From the NCBI GenBank assembly GCA_964486395.1, contig CAZALP010000004.1, positions 1 through 27,126 of the forward strand: a DNA stretch of 27,126 nt. The letters are read 5' to 3'. The notes under the pieces are model-generated. The model was given only the letters and a program-made list of their open reading frames with translations, was not told the DNA's origin and did no database searches. The translations under genes were made by a program, and so were the position numbers. Origin of the DNA: CAYYJV01 sp964486395. GTDB lineage: Bacteria > Patescibacteriota > Minisyncoccia > Minisyncoccales > MHMH01. Within the stretch, counting starts at the first letter, position 1. Each line of letters opens with the position of its first letter. Below, in pieces: positions 1 to 7,393 of this stretch.

Positions 1-33
1 CTGTCTTTTTGTGCTTTCCGCCTTAGCCAACCT

Positions 34-39
34 TATTAT
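34..39 (+). promoter_or_regulatory. possible -10 box just before the solute-binding protein gene
   Basis: TATTAT lies 7 nt before the ATG at 47. No good -35 is visible at 16-18 bp. The spacing matches the possible leaderless starts of ychF, recA and the gene at 21949. Only 46 bases precede the gene, so a read-through transcript from the left cannot be excluded. Confidence 0.25.
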
Positions 40-46
40 ATAAATA

Positions 47-2077
47 ATGAAATTGGAAACTGGAAAAACCCACTGTTCCAAAACGGGGAAATTGGAAATT
101 TTAAAAAAATGGCCCTCAAAAAAACAATGGGCCCAGCTTTTTAAAGTACTCGGCAAAAAAGAAAGAATCGTCTTTTTGGTTTTCTTGGGAGTTTTCACGA
201 TTTCTTTCCTTTCCTTAATTGTCACTTTGTACGTGAAAAATACAGAAGTGCAGCCGGCGGTCGGAGGAAAATACACAGAGGGAATGGTGGGTTCTCCCAG
301 ATTCATCAATCCCATTTACGCTGCCAGCAACGATGTGGACCGCGACCTGGTGGAAATAATTTTTTCCGGATTGACCAAATACGATTCGGAGGGGCAAATA
401 GTGCCCGATCTGGCCAAAGAAATAAAAGTAAAAGACGAGGGAAGAATCTACGAAGTTTATTTAAAAGAAAATGTTCTCTGGCACGATGGAGAAAAACTGA
501 CCGCCGACGACGTAATCTTCACTCTAAACACTATTCAAAATCCAGATTACAAAAGCCCCCTCAGGGGAAACTATTTGGGGTTGGAAGCGGAAAAAATCAA
601 CGATTACCTGATTTACTTCAAGCTGAAAAATCCCTATGCCGGATTTAAGGAACGCCTGACTTTTAAAATTCTGCCCCAGCATATTTGGCAGGACATTTCT
701 CCTCAGAACTTTCTCCTGACCAACCGCAATTTGAGACCCGTGGGCACCGGACCTTATCGCTTCAAGGACCTGACGCAAGACAGTAAAGGTTTTATTACTT
801 CCCTGAAATTGGTGAGATTTAACAAGTATTTTGAAACGAAATCTCCAAAGCCTTATCTTTCCGAAATCAACTTCATTTTTTTTAAATCGGAGGAAAAACT
901 AGCAAAAGCGGCCCGAAGAGGAGAAGTGGACGGTTTTTCCCTAAGCTCGCCCGAATACTACAGTTTTTTTGAGGAAACCTCATTCAAAGAATATTCTTTT
1001 CCCCTGCCCAGGTATTTTGCCGTATTTTTCAACTCCGGCCAATCCAAATATCTGGCTGAAGAAGAAATAAGAAAAGCTCTTAATTACGGGACTAACAAAA
1101 AGAAGCTGGTGCAAAAAGTTATCTTGCAAAAAGGCAAAGTCGTTGACTCCCCCATCCTGCCTCGAATTTTTGAATATGCCGATCCTAAGCAAACCTATTC
1201 TTTTAACCCCAAAAAAGCGGAGGAACTAATTCAAAAAGCAGGTTTCGAGAAAAAAGACGGCAAGTGGGTGGAAGTAACCAGAGAAATAAATATTACTGAA
1301 TTCACTCGGGATCTCCGTCAGGGAAGCAAAGGACAAGAGGTAACCGCCCTGCAAACTTGCTTGGCTAAAGATCCGGAAATTTATCCCGAAGGAAAAATTA
1401 CCGGCTACTTCGGCCCAAAAACAAAAGAGGCCGTAATCAAATTCCAGGAAAAATATTCAAAAGACATTCTGGATCCTTGGGGATTTACGTCGGGCACTGG
1501 CATTGTCAGCAAAACTACCCGGGCAAAATTAAATGAAGTTTGTCTGCAGCCTACTAAAAAAACTTATCTGGAATTCACTCTGTTGACTGTAGACGATCCT
1601 ATTCTGAAAAAAGTGGCAGAAACCCTCAAAGAGCAATGGCAGGAAATAGGCATAGGACTGGAAATTAAAACATATCCCATTTCTCAACTGGAGAAAGACT
1701 TCATCAAGCCCAGGAAATACGAAATGCTGCTTTTGGGAGAGGCCTTGGGCACCGTTCCCGACCCCTTCCCTTTCTGGCATTCTTCCCAAATAAAAGATCC
1801 GGGGCTAAATCTAGCTAAATACAAAAACAGCAAGGCGGATGAACTCTTGGAAGAAGCCAGAACCACTTTGGACTCCCAAATCAGAACTAAAAATCTCCAA
1901 GAATTCCAAGACATTTTGATTGCCGACGCCCCCTGTTTATTCCTTTACACCCCGGATTATCTTTATTGGGTCTCTCCCGAAATCAAAGGATTGCAATCCA
2001 AAATCATCCCCGACCCCTCCCAAAGGTTGTCAAATATTGAAGAATGGTACGTAAAAACTCGAAGAGTTTTTAAATAA
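47..2077 (+). CDS. membrane-anchored peptide-type ABC solute-binding protein with an inserted peptidoglycan-binding domain
   Basis: 676 aa. A basic cytoplasmic N-terminus (about 1-40) is followed by one hydrophobic segment (about 41-63), so the protein is probably anchored by its N-terminus and faces outward. The rest matches the SBP_bac_5 family (oligopeptide/dipeptide binding): YDSEGQIVPDLAKE, WHDGEKLTADDVIFTL and PVGTGPYRFK are typical family segments. Between residues about 417 and 499 the fold is interrupted by a PG_binding_1-like domain (LRQGSKGQEVTALQ, GYFGPKTKEAVIKFQEKY), with two Cys that could form a disulfide; the solute-binding fold resumes at LEFTLLTVDDPILKKVAETL. The insert probably tethers the receptor to the cell wall. 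No permease or ATPase gene is next to it. The ligand is unknown; peptides are the family's usual substrate. The start is the first ATG, with no Shine-Dalgarno site. Confidence 0.9.
   Translation: MKLETGKTHCSKTGKLEILKKWPSKKQWAQLFKVLGKKERIVFLVFLGVFTISFLSLIVTLYVKNTEVQPAVGGKYTEGMVGSPRFINPIYAASNDVDRDLVEIIFSGLTKYDSEGQIVPDLAKEIKVKDEGRIYEVYLKENVLWHDGEKLTADDVIFTLNTIQNPDYKSPLRGNYLGLEAEKINDYLIYFKLKNPYAGFKERLTFKILPQHIWQDISPQNFLLTNRNLRPVGTGPYRFKDLTQDSKGFITSLKLVRFNKYFETKSPKPYLSEINFIFFKSEEKLAKAARRGEVDGFSLSSPEYYSFFEETSFKEYSFPLPRYFAVFFNSGQSKYLAEEEIRKALNYGTNKKKLVQKVILQKGKVVDSPILPRIFEYADPKQTYSFNPKKAEELIQKAGFEKKDGKWVEVTREINITEFTRDLRQGSKGQEVTALQTCLAKDPEIYPEGKITGYFGPKTKEAVIKFQEKYSKDILDPWGFTSGTGIVSKTTRAKLNEVCLQPTKKTYLEFTLLTVDDPILKKVAETLKEQWQEIGIGLEIKTYPISQLEKDFIKPRKYEMLLLGEALGTVPDPFPFWHSSQIKDPGLNLAKYKNSKADELLEEARTTLDSQIRTKNLQEFQDILIADAPCLFLYTPDYLYWVSPEIKGLQSKIIPDPSQRLSNIEEWYVKTRRVFK
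2053..2071 (+). terminator. possible weak intrinsic terminator at the 3' end of the solute-binding gene
   Basis: A perfect 8-bp inverted repeat, AAAAACTC-GAA-GAGTTTTT, lies in the last codons of the gene. The 3' arm supplies the T-run itself, but the stem is AT-rich, so termination would be weak. Confidence 0.3.
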
Positions 2078-2091
2078 TGTACTAATTTTCA

Positions 2092-2214
2092 CAGAAGGGG
2101 TCGGGAGGATTGAATATCCTCCCGTGGTGGAAAAACAAGCTTTCGTCTCAAACCGGGTTTGAGTCGAAAACGTTAAAAACCGAAGGCGTCTAAAGAGCGA
2201 AGCGACGGAATGGT
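2092..2214 (+). promoter_or_regulatory. structured leader motif upstream of the cupin isomerase (leader A)
   Basis: The spacer can form a 9-bp hairpin at 2102-2124 (CGGGAGGAT, loop TGAAT). A long hairpin spans about 2139-2168: TTTCG and CTCAAAC pair with GTTTGAG and CGAAA, with one T-T mismatch and a CGG loop. This second hairpin is framed by GGAAAAAC on the left and CGTTAAAAACC on the right, followed by GGCGTCTAAAGAG. The same frame with a different hairpin precedes rpsF at 8286-8372. I cannot assign it to a known riboswitch or protein-leader class. Confidence 0.5.
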
Positions 2215-2232
2215 ATTAAAAACAAAAACTGT

Positions 2233-2898
2233 ATGAAAGCAAACCCAAAAAAGGTTATGGCTAAAAACAAAATAATCATTATGAAAAATAATGAAAATCA
2301 AATTTCCAAAGAAATGAATTTGAAATTTCGCCGGCCGGATATCCGGTTTTTAAACCAAATGAGAAACGTCCTCTGTGATCAAAATTGGGCAAAAACCGCT
2401 TCCAATTTTGAAGTTTATTATATGTATCGGGGTCTTAAAGAAAAAAATAATCTAAGATACGATATTACCGTTATTCCGCCTCGGACCCTGGGCAAGGAAT
2501 TTGTCAAAACAAAGGGTCATGAACACCTTGGGAAGTTCGGAGAAATTTATATTGTCTTGGAGGGCAGAGCCATTTATCTAATGCAAAAATATAAAAAGGG
2601 GGAAATAAAAGATGTTTACGCCGTCAAAGCGAAAAAGGGAGATGTGGTGGTAATTCATCCCGGCTACGGTCACGTAACAATTAATCCTTCAAAAAAAACC
2701 TTAAAAATGGCAAATTGGATATCAAAATTTTGTCAATCTCGCTATGACTTATTTGAAAAAAAACAAGGAGCTTGTTATTATTTCACCAAATCGGGCTGGA
2801 TAAAAAATATGAAATATAAAGCGGTGCCAAAATTAAGATTTGAAAAAACTTTAAAAAAAATGCCAAAAAATCTTGAATTTCTAAAGGGAGAAACATAG
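2233..2898 (+). CDS. cupin-type (archaeal-like) glucose-6-phosphate isomerase
   Basis: 221 aa if it starts at 2233. ATGs at 2257, 2281 and 2314 are in frame, and the first ~25 residues are low-complexity and Lys-rich, so a later start is quite possible. The central cupin barrel carries the metal-ligand pattern of the Pyrococcus-type enzyme: TKGHEH (H96, H98), GEIYIVLEG (E104) and GYGHVTIN (H147). These enzymes interconvert glucose-6-phosphate and fructose-6-phosphate in the cytoplasm with a bound divalent metal, and are unrelated to the common PGI fold. The phosphohexomutase at 5941 would work on the same hexose-phosphate pool. The gene ends 11 nt before tRNA-Leu, so the two are probably co-transcribed. 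Another sugar-phosphate cupin activity is the main alternative. Confidence 0.75.
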   Translation: MKANPKKVMAKNKIIIMKNNENQISKEMNLKFRRPDIRFLNQMRNVLCDQNWAKTASNFEVYYMYRGLKEKNNLRYDITVIPPRTLGKEFVKTKGHEHLGKFGEIYIVLEGRAIYLMQKYKKGEIKDVYAVKAKKGDVVVIHPGYGHVTINPSKKTLKMANWISKFCQSRYDLFEKKQGACYYFTKSGWIKNMKYKAVPKLRFEKTLKKMPKNLEFLKGET

Positions 2899-2909
2899 AA
2901 AAAACAAAT

Positions 2910-2992
2910 GCGGACGTGGTGGAACGGCAGACACGTAGCGTTCAGGGCGCTATGGGCACAAGCCCGTGAGAGTTCAAATCTCTCCGTCCGCA
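2910..2992 (+). tRNA. tRNA-Leu (anticodon CAG)
   Basis: Class II tRNA. The acceptor stem GCGGACG pairs with CGTCCGC and the discriminator base is A. The anticodon stem TAGCG/CGCTA encloses loop TTCAGGG, with CAG at 2943-2945. A long variable arm (GGGC-ACAA-GCCC) and a T-arm GAGAG-TTCAAAT-CTCTC follow. CC and then T follow the discriminator, so a full 3' CCA is not encoded. It lies between the cupin isomerase and RNase J genes on the same strand. Confidence 0.96.
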
Positions 2993-3019
2993 CCTTTAAA
3001 TAACAACTTGTAAAAATTT

Positions 3020-4693
3020 ATGAAACAACAAAAAAATCTTAGAATCATCCCCCTCGGCGGCTTAGGCGAAGTAGGCCGCAATATGACAATCTTTGAATGG
3101 CAAGAGAAAATTTTGATTATCGATTTGGGCTTCCGCATGCCGGAAGAAGACATGCCCGGAGTAGATTACATTATTCCCAACATTTCCTACCTCAAAGGAA
3201 AAGAAAAAAACATTTTGGGAGTGCTTTTCACCCACGGCCACTATGACCACATCGGAGCCATACCCTATTTGATAGATAAACTGGGCAATCCTCCGCTTTT
3301 CGCTTCAGGGTTAACCAAAGGCATCATCCTCAAACGTCAAGAGGATTTCCCCCAAAAGCCCAGATTGAAAATTACACCAATTAAAGACGGAACCAAAATC
3401 AGCCTGGGCCCTTTCAAGGTTGAATTCTTCAAACAAAACCACAACATTTCCGATAACATGGGAATTTTTGTGCAGACTCCCGTAGGAAATATTCTGCACA
3501 CGTCCGATTTTAAATTCGATGCGGATCCAGTTTACGATACTCCAACCAATTTCCAAAAGCTGAAATCTCTCGGAAACAGAGGCATTCTGCTTTTAATGTC
3601 GGACTCTACGGGAGCAGAAGAAGAAAACCACTCGCTTTCAGAAAGAACCATAATGGACAACCTGGAGGAAATATTCAAACAGTCCAAAGGCAGAATAATA
3701 GCCGCCACCTTCGGATCCCTTATCAACCGCATCCAGCAACTGATCGCCCTTTCTGAAAAATACGGAAGAAAAGTGGCAGTAGACGGATACTCCATGAAAA
3801 CCAACGTAGAAATCTGCAAAAGGCTGGGCTACATTAAATCCCAAAAAGGAACCTTGATTAAGGTGGATCAGGTCCAAAATTATCCCGATTCGAAAATAAC
3901 TTTAATTTGCACCGGAGCCCAAGGAGAGGGTCAGGCGGTCTTGATGAGAATTATCACGGGCCAGCATAAATTTATTCGTCTTAAAAAAACCGACACCGTC
4001 ATCTTTTCGTCTTCCGTGATTCCGGGCAACGAAAGAACAGTTCAGTTTCTCAAAGACGAGCTTTACCGCCAAAATGTCAGAGTTTTCCATTACAAAATGA
4101 TGGACATTCATGCCGGAGGCCACGCCCAAAGAGAAGAATTAAAAAAAATGATAAGAATCATGAGGCCCAAGTTTTTTCTGCCAATCCACGGCCAATATTC
4201 CATGCTGGTAAACCACGCCGAGCTTGCCAAATCCGAGGGGGTGCCCGATAAAAACGTGGTGGTAGCGGAAAATGGCCAAATAATTAACTTGTCCAGAAAC
4301 AAGATTTCCGTCGAGAAAAAACCAATTGAATCAAACTACGTTATGGTAGACGGCTTAGGTATAGGAGACGTGGGAGAAGTGGTATTGAGAGACAGACAGA
4401 CTTTATCAAAAGACGGCATGTTCGTCATCGTGGCCATTGTCGACAGAAACACTGGCAAGGTAAGGAACTCTCCTGATATAATATCAAGAGGGTTCGTTTA
4501 TCTCCGGGCATCAAAAGGGCTTCTGGCAGAAACTCGGAAAAGGGTGGTGGATATAGTTGACAAAACCGCAGGGTCTGGAGGAGCCGTAAATTGGAGCTAT
4601 GTCAAAGACAGCATCCGCAATCGCATCGGCGACTTCCTCTATACCAAAACCAAACGAAGACCAATGATATTACCGGTAGTGATAGAAGTCTAA
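3020..4693 (+). CDS. rnj: ribonuclease J (metallo-beta-lactamase / beta-CASP RNase)
   Basis: 557 aa, a normal length for the family. The start MKQQKNLRIIPLGGLGEVGRN matches the RNase J N-terminus. The zinc-binding motif H72-G-H74-Y-D76-H77 is intact, and HTSDFKFD plus the late HAGGHAQREEL motif of the beta-CASP domain are present, followed by the short C-terminal domain (RGFVYLRAS onward). RNase J is a cytoplasmic endonuclease and 5'-3' exonuclease in mRNA decay and rRNA/tRNA maturation. It lies 27 nt after tRNA-Leu, so one transcript could carry the isomerase, the tRNA and this RNase. Confidence 0.97.
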   Translation: MKQQKNLRIIPLGGLGEVGRNMTIFEWQEKILIIDLGFRMPEEDMPGVDYIIPNISYLKGKEKNILGVLFTHGHYDHIGAIPYLIDKLGNPPLFASGLTKGIILKRQEDFPQKPRLKITPIKDGTKISLGPFKVEFFKQNHNISDNMGIFVQTPVGNILHTSDFKFDADPVYDTPTNFQKLKSLGNRGILLLMSDSTGAEEENHSLSERTIMDNLEEIFKQSKGRIIAATFGSLINRIQQLIALSEKYGRKVAVDGYSMKTNVEICKRLGYIKSQKGTLIKVDQVQNYPDSKITLICTGAQGEGQAVLMRIITGQHKFIRLKKTDTVIFSSSVIPGNERTVQFLKDELYRQNVRVFHYKMMDIHAGGHAQREELKKMIRIMRPKFFLPIHGQYSMLVNHAELAKSEGVPDKNVVVAENGQIINLSRNKISVEKKPIESNYVMVDGLGIGDVGEVVLRDRQTLSKDGMFVIVAIVDRNTGKVRNSPDIISRGFVYLRASKGLLAETRKRVVDIVDKTAGSGGAVNWSYVKDSIRNRIGDFLYTKTKRRPMILPVVIEV

Positions 4694-4814
4694 AAATAAA
4701 AGCGAAGAAAATGAAATTTTGAAATTAAGGATTAGGGTGTGGCGAGCCACGAACAAAGTGAAGGACGAAGCAGGAAAAATTATTTCAGAAATTTCGTTTT
4801 CGAAGCATTAAACC
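4694..4814 (+). other. spacer before trpS with a small hairpin
   Basis: This 121-bp spacer contains GTGGCGAGCCAC (4739-4750), which can form a 4-5 bp hairpin, then purine-rich sequence (GTGAAGGACGAAGCAGG) and an AT-rich segment with short inverted repeats (AGAAATTTCG). It lacks the T-box AGGGTGGNACCGCG signature, and no promoter is convincing. Confidence 0.4.
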
Positions 4815-5789
4815 ATGAGAATACTAAGCGGCATTCAGCCGACCGGCTCAATTCATATCGGCACCTACATCGGCGCTGTCTCCCAATGGAAAGAACTCCA
4901 AGAAATGGGAGAGTGCATTTTTTTCATTGCCGACCTGCACGCTTTAACCATTCCCAGAGATCCTAAAACTTTTTCCAAAGACGTAATGGAAACGGCGGCA
5001 GAACTCTTGGCTTCGGGTATAGACCCAGAAAAATGCATACTTTTCGTGCAATCCCAAGTCAAAGAACATACCGAACTCACTTGGATTTTAAACACCCTGA
5101 CCCCGGTGGGAGAACTTGAAAGAATGACCCAATACAAGGAAAAGTCTCGGCAATTCAAAAAAAACATCAATGCCGGCCTTTTTGACTATCCGGTTTTGCA
5201 GGCAGCGGACATTCTCCTGTACCAAACGGACTCGGTGCCCGTAGGCAAGGACCAAGTTCAGCACCTGGAATTAACCAAAACTCTCGCCCGAAAATTCAAC
5301 AAAAAATACAGCAAAACGTTTAAAGTGCCAGAAGCCATCACTTTAAATGTGGGCGCCAAAATTATGGCTCTGAACAATCCCAAAAAGAAAATGTCAAAAT
5401 CCTCTCCCCAATCCTGCCTTTATATCTTTGACGAACCCGAAATAATAAAGAAAAAAGTGATGACGGCCGTCACTGACGCCGGAAAAACCGTAAAGTATGA
5501 CCCGGCCAAGAAACCAGGTATTTCCAACTTGATAACCATATACAGCTTAATGAGCTCTAAATCAATAAAGGAAGTTGAAAAGAAATTCAAGGGCAAGGGC
5601 TACGCTGATTTCAAAAAACAGCTGTCGGCGTTGCTGATTCAAAAACTGGAACCATTCCGAAAAAAGAAAAAAGAGCTTCTCCAAAGAGAAGTCTATGTCA
5701 AGGAAATCCTAGAAAGAGGCAGAAAAAGAGCCCAAGCCCTCGCTGAATCCACTATGGTTGAAGTCCGCAAAAAAGTGGGGCTGATATAA
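4815..5789 (+). CDS. trpS: tryptophan-tRNA ligase
   Basis: 324 aa, standard for bacterial TrpS. It charges tRNA-Trp with tryptophan using ATP in the cytoplasm. The N-terminal ILSGIQPTGSIHIGTYIGA holds the class I signature (HIGT at 14-17 in place of HIGH), and KMSKS is at residues 192-196. Other TrpS hallmarks are FIADLHALT, the YPVLQAADILLYQTD segment and VPVGKDQVQHLELT. The start is chosen by the family N-terminus; no Shine-Dalgarno site is visible. It faces the phosphohexomutase gene tail to tail. Confidence 0.97.
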   Translation: MRILSGIQPTGSIHIGTYIGAVSQWKELQEMGECIFFIADLHALTIPRDPKTFSKDVMETAAELLASGIDPEKCILFVQSQVKEHTELTWILNTLTPVGELERMTQYKEKSRQFKKNINAGLFDYPVLQAADILLYQTDSVPVGKDQVQHLELTKTLARKFNKKYSKTFKVPEAITLNVGAKIMALNNPKKKMSKSSPQSCLYIFDEPEIIKKKVMTAVTDAGKTVKYDPAKKPGISNLITIYSLMSSKSIKEVEKKFKGKGYADFKKQLSALLIQKLEPFRKKKKELLQREVYVKEILERGRKRAQALAESTMVEVRKKVGLI

Positions 5790-5940
5790 ATTTCTTGATG
5801 AATTCTCGATAAATTCTAAAATTAAATAAAACTACCATTATATAGATTAACCATTTAATTAACTCACGATCGTAAGCTATTTGTTGCGTTAAAGTAAGCG
5901 GCAGGTTATATGCGCAAGACGAGATATACGCAAAAATGGC
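5790..5940. other. convergent spacer between trpS and the phosphohexomutase gene
   Basis: The spacer is AT-rich with no convincing intrinsic terminator for either gene. A near-palindromic stretch at 5860-5876, TAACTCACGATCGTAAG, recurs exactly in the coding strand of rpoC (13253-13269, minus strand). Two imperfect direct repeats, ATATGCGCAA and ATATACGCAA, lie near the right end. No gene or RNA was recognised. Confidence 0.4.
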
Positions 5941-7368
5941 TTATTCTAAGAATTCAAGATTTACGTTTATTTTTGAATGCCAATCTATCTCCTTGTAGCC
6001 GAGGAGCAGTTTTTTTATATAGCCCTTCAAAAAATCGTACTTTTTTTCTGTTTTGGCCTCGAACTTCACCGTAAGATAAGGAGCGTTTTGTGAATAACGG
6101 ATGACAAACATGCCGTCGTTCAAATCAATCCGGACCCCGTCCCCCGCCCTCTCGTCATCAATAACCTCAGCTTCGGGGAAATCTTTTTTAAGCCTGGGGC
6201 TGATTTTTTGAATCAATTCTACTTTTTTGTCATCGGCGCAATAAATCTTTATTTCTGGACTGGAGATATATTTCGGTAAAGAATCAATGGCGGTAGAAAG
6301 AGACTTGCCGCTTCTTGCTAAATAGTTTAACAATCTAAGGGTTGAATAGAGGCCATCGTCATGATTATAAAAATCGGCTGAGAAAAAGAAATGCCCCGAT
6401 AACTCTCCGATAAAAGCGGCTTTAACTTCCTGATTTTTTTTCTTCAAAAACGAGTGGCCGGTCCGCCACATAAAGGGCTTTCCGCCGTACTTTAAAATTG
6501 TTTCCTTAACGATCCTTGAGCAAAGAGTGTTATACATTATTTTAGCACCGGGGTGATCCATCAAAACGTCAATGGCAAAAAGAGCCACCAGCACATCATT
6601 CCAAATAATTTGTCCGTTTTCTGCGACCACTCCTATGCGGTCGCCGTCCGCATCATAAGAAAAGCCAATATCTCCTTTTTCCTCCAAAACCTTCTTTTTC
6701 AGACGCTGAGCAACGTGAATTTCGGTGGGATCGGGAGTGCCCAAAGGAAAAGACGAATCCAGTTCGCAATTGCTTTCTATAACATTGCATCCTGCCCTCC
6801 TAAGAAATTCAGGGGCTATGACGCCAGCGGTTGAATGACTCGGATCGACAACCACCTTAAAACTTTTGCTGATGGGTAATCTTTTCAACAAATCATTGAA
6901 ATATGCTTTGCGAATATCCTGCTTTTCAACTTTGCCGGCTCTTTCGGCTCTTTTGTAATCCTCCCTTTCAATCATTTCTCTTAATTTTTGTATATCTTCT
7001 GACACCAAAGTCTCCGAAAAATCATTGGCAAGCTTAAAACCGTTGTATTCGACCGGATTGTGGGAAGCGGAAACGTAAACTCCGCCCCGGCAATTTAAAT
7101 AATACTGCGACCAGTAAAAAGTTCCGACCATATTCAAACCGATATTGACCACGTCTATCCCCGCCCAATTCAATCCTTGCGATACGGCTTCACTGTATTG
7201 CGGACTTGTTTCTCTCGAATCAAAGCCGACAACGGCCTTATCGATGTTAAGTCTCTTCAAAAAAGTGCCGTAAGCTTTGCCTATGTGTTCGGCAACCTCC
7301 GAATTTAAATCCTTATCAACTTCCCCCCGAATATCATAACCTCTAAAAATTTGCGGGTTGATTTTCAT
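5941..7368 (-). CDS. phosphomannomutase / phosphoglucomutase (alpha-D-phosphohexomutase)
   Basis: 475 aa, typical for the family. It interconverts hexose-6-phosphate and hexose-1-phosphate, supplying sugar nucleotides for surface glycans. All four signatures are visible: RGYDIRG at the N-terminus, the phospho-serine loop VSASHNP (catalytic Ser102), the metal loop DADGDR (Asp239, 241, 243), and the sugar-specificity loop GELSGH (Glu322, Ser324). The C-terminal phosphate-binding segment is RYSQNAPYLTVKFE. Bifunctional PMM/PGM is the likeliest activity; sequence alone does not settle mannose versus glucose. It is divergent from ychF with only 25 bp between the start codons. Confidence 0.92.
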   Translation of the reverse strand: MKINPQIFRGYDIRGEVDKDLNSEVAEHIGKAYGTFLKRLNIDKAVVGFDSRETSPQYSEAVSQGLNWAGIDVVNIGLNMVGTFYWSQYYLNCRGGVYVSASHNPVEYNGFKLANDFSETLVSEDIQKLREMIEREDYKRAERAGKVEKQDIRKAYFNDLLKRLPISKSFKVVVDPSHSTAGVIAPEFLRRAGCNVIESNCELDSSFPLGTPDPTEIHVAQRLKKKVLEEKGDIGFSYDADGDRIGVVAENGQIIWNDVLVALFAIDVLMDHPGAKIMYNTLCSRIVKETILKYGGKPFMWRTGHSFLKKKNQEVKAAFIGELSGHFFFSADFYNHDDGLYSTLRLLNYLARSGKSLSTAIDSLPKYISSPEIKIYCADDKKVELIQKISPRLKKDFPEAEVIDDERAGDGVRIDLNDGMFVIRYSQNAPYLTVKFEAKTEKKYDFLKGYIKKLLLGYKEIDWHSKINVNLEFLE

Positions 7369-7386
7369 ATTGTATTATTATATCAT
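7358..7386 (+). promoter_or_regulatory. putative ychF promoter, possibly leaderless
   Basis: TTGATT (7358-7363), a 17-bp spacer and TATCAT (7381-7386) form a good sigma-70-type promoter. The -10 ends 7 bp before the ATG at 7394, so the transcript would start at or next to the start codon. The -35 lies inside the divergent phosphohexomutase gene. Confidence 0.5.
7377..7382 (-). promoter_or_regulatory. putative -10 box for the phosphohexomutase gene
   Basis: A perfect TATAAT on the minus strand lies 8 bp before the ATG at 7368 and overlaps by 2 bp the ychF -10 on the other strand. The matching -35 region (about 7400-7406) is poor. Confidence 0.4.
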
Positions 7387-7393
7387 AAAACAT

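Noticed and set aside
2102..2124. Hairpin CGGGAGGAT/ATCCTCCCG as an intrinsic terminator
   Set aside because: The stem is strong but is followed by TGGTGG, not a T-run; it is better explained as part of the leader.
4694..4814. T-box or trp attenuator before trpS
   Set aside because: No AGGGTGGNACCGCG box, no specifier loop, no Trp-rich leader peptide and no terminator hairpin.
4739..4966. 75-codon reading frame overlapping the trpS start
   Set aside because: Basic, His/Arg-rich shadow of trpS in another frame, with no recognisable domain.
5860..5876. LexA/SOS operator
   Set aside because: The near-palindrome does not match known LexA boxes, and it lies between two convergent 3' ends.
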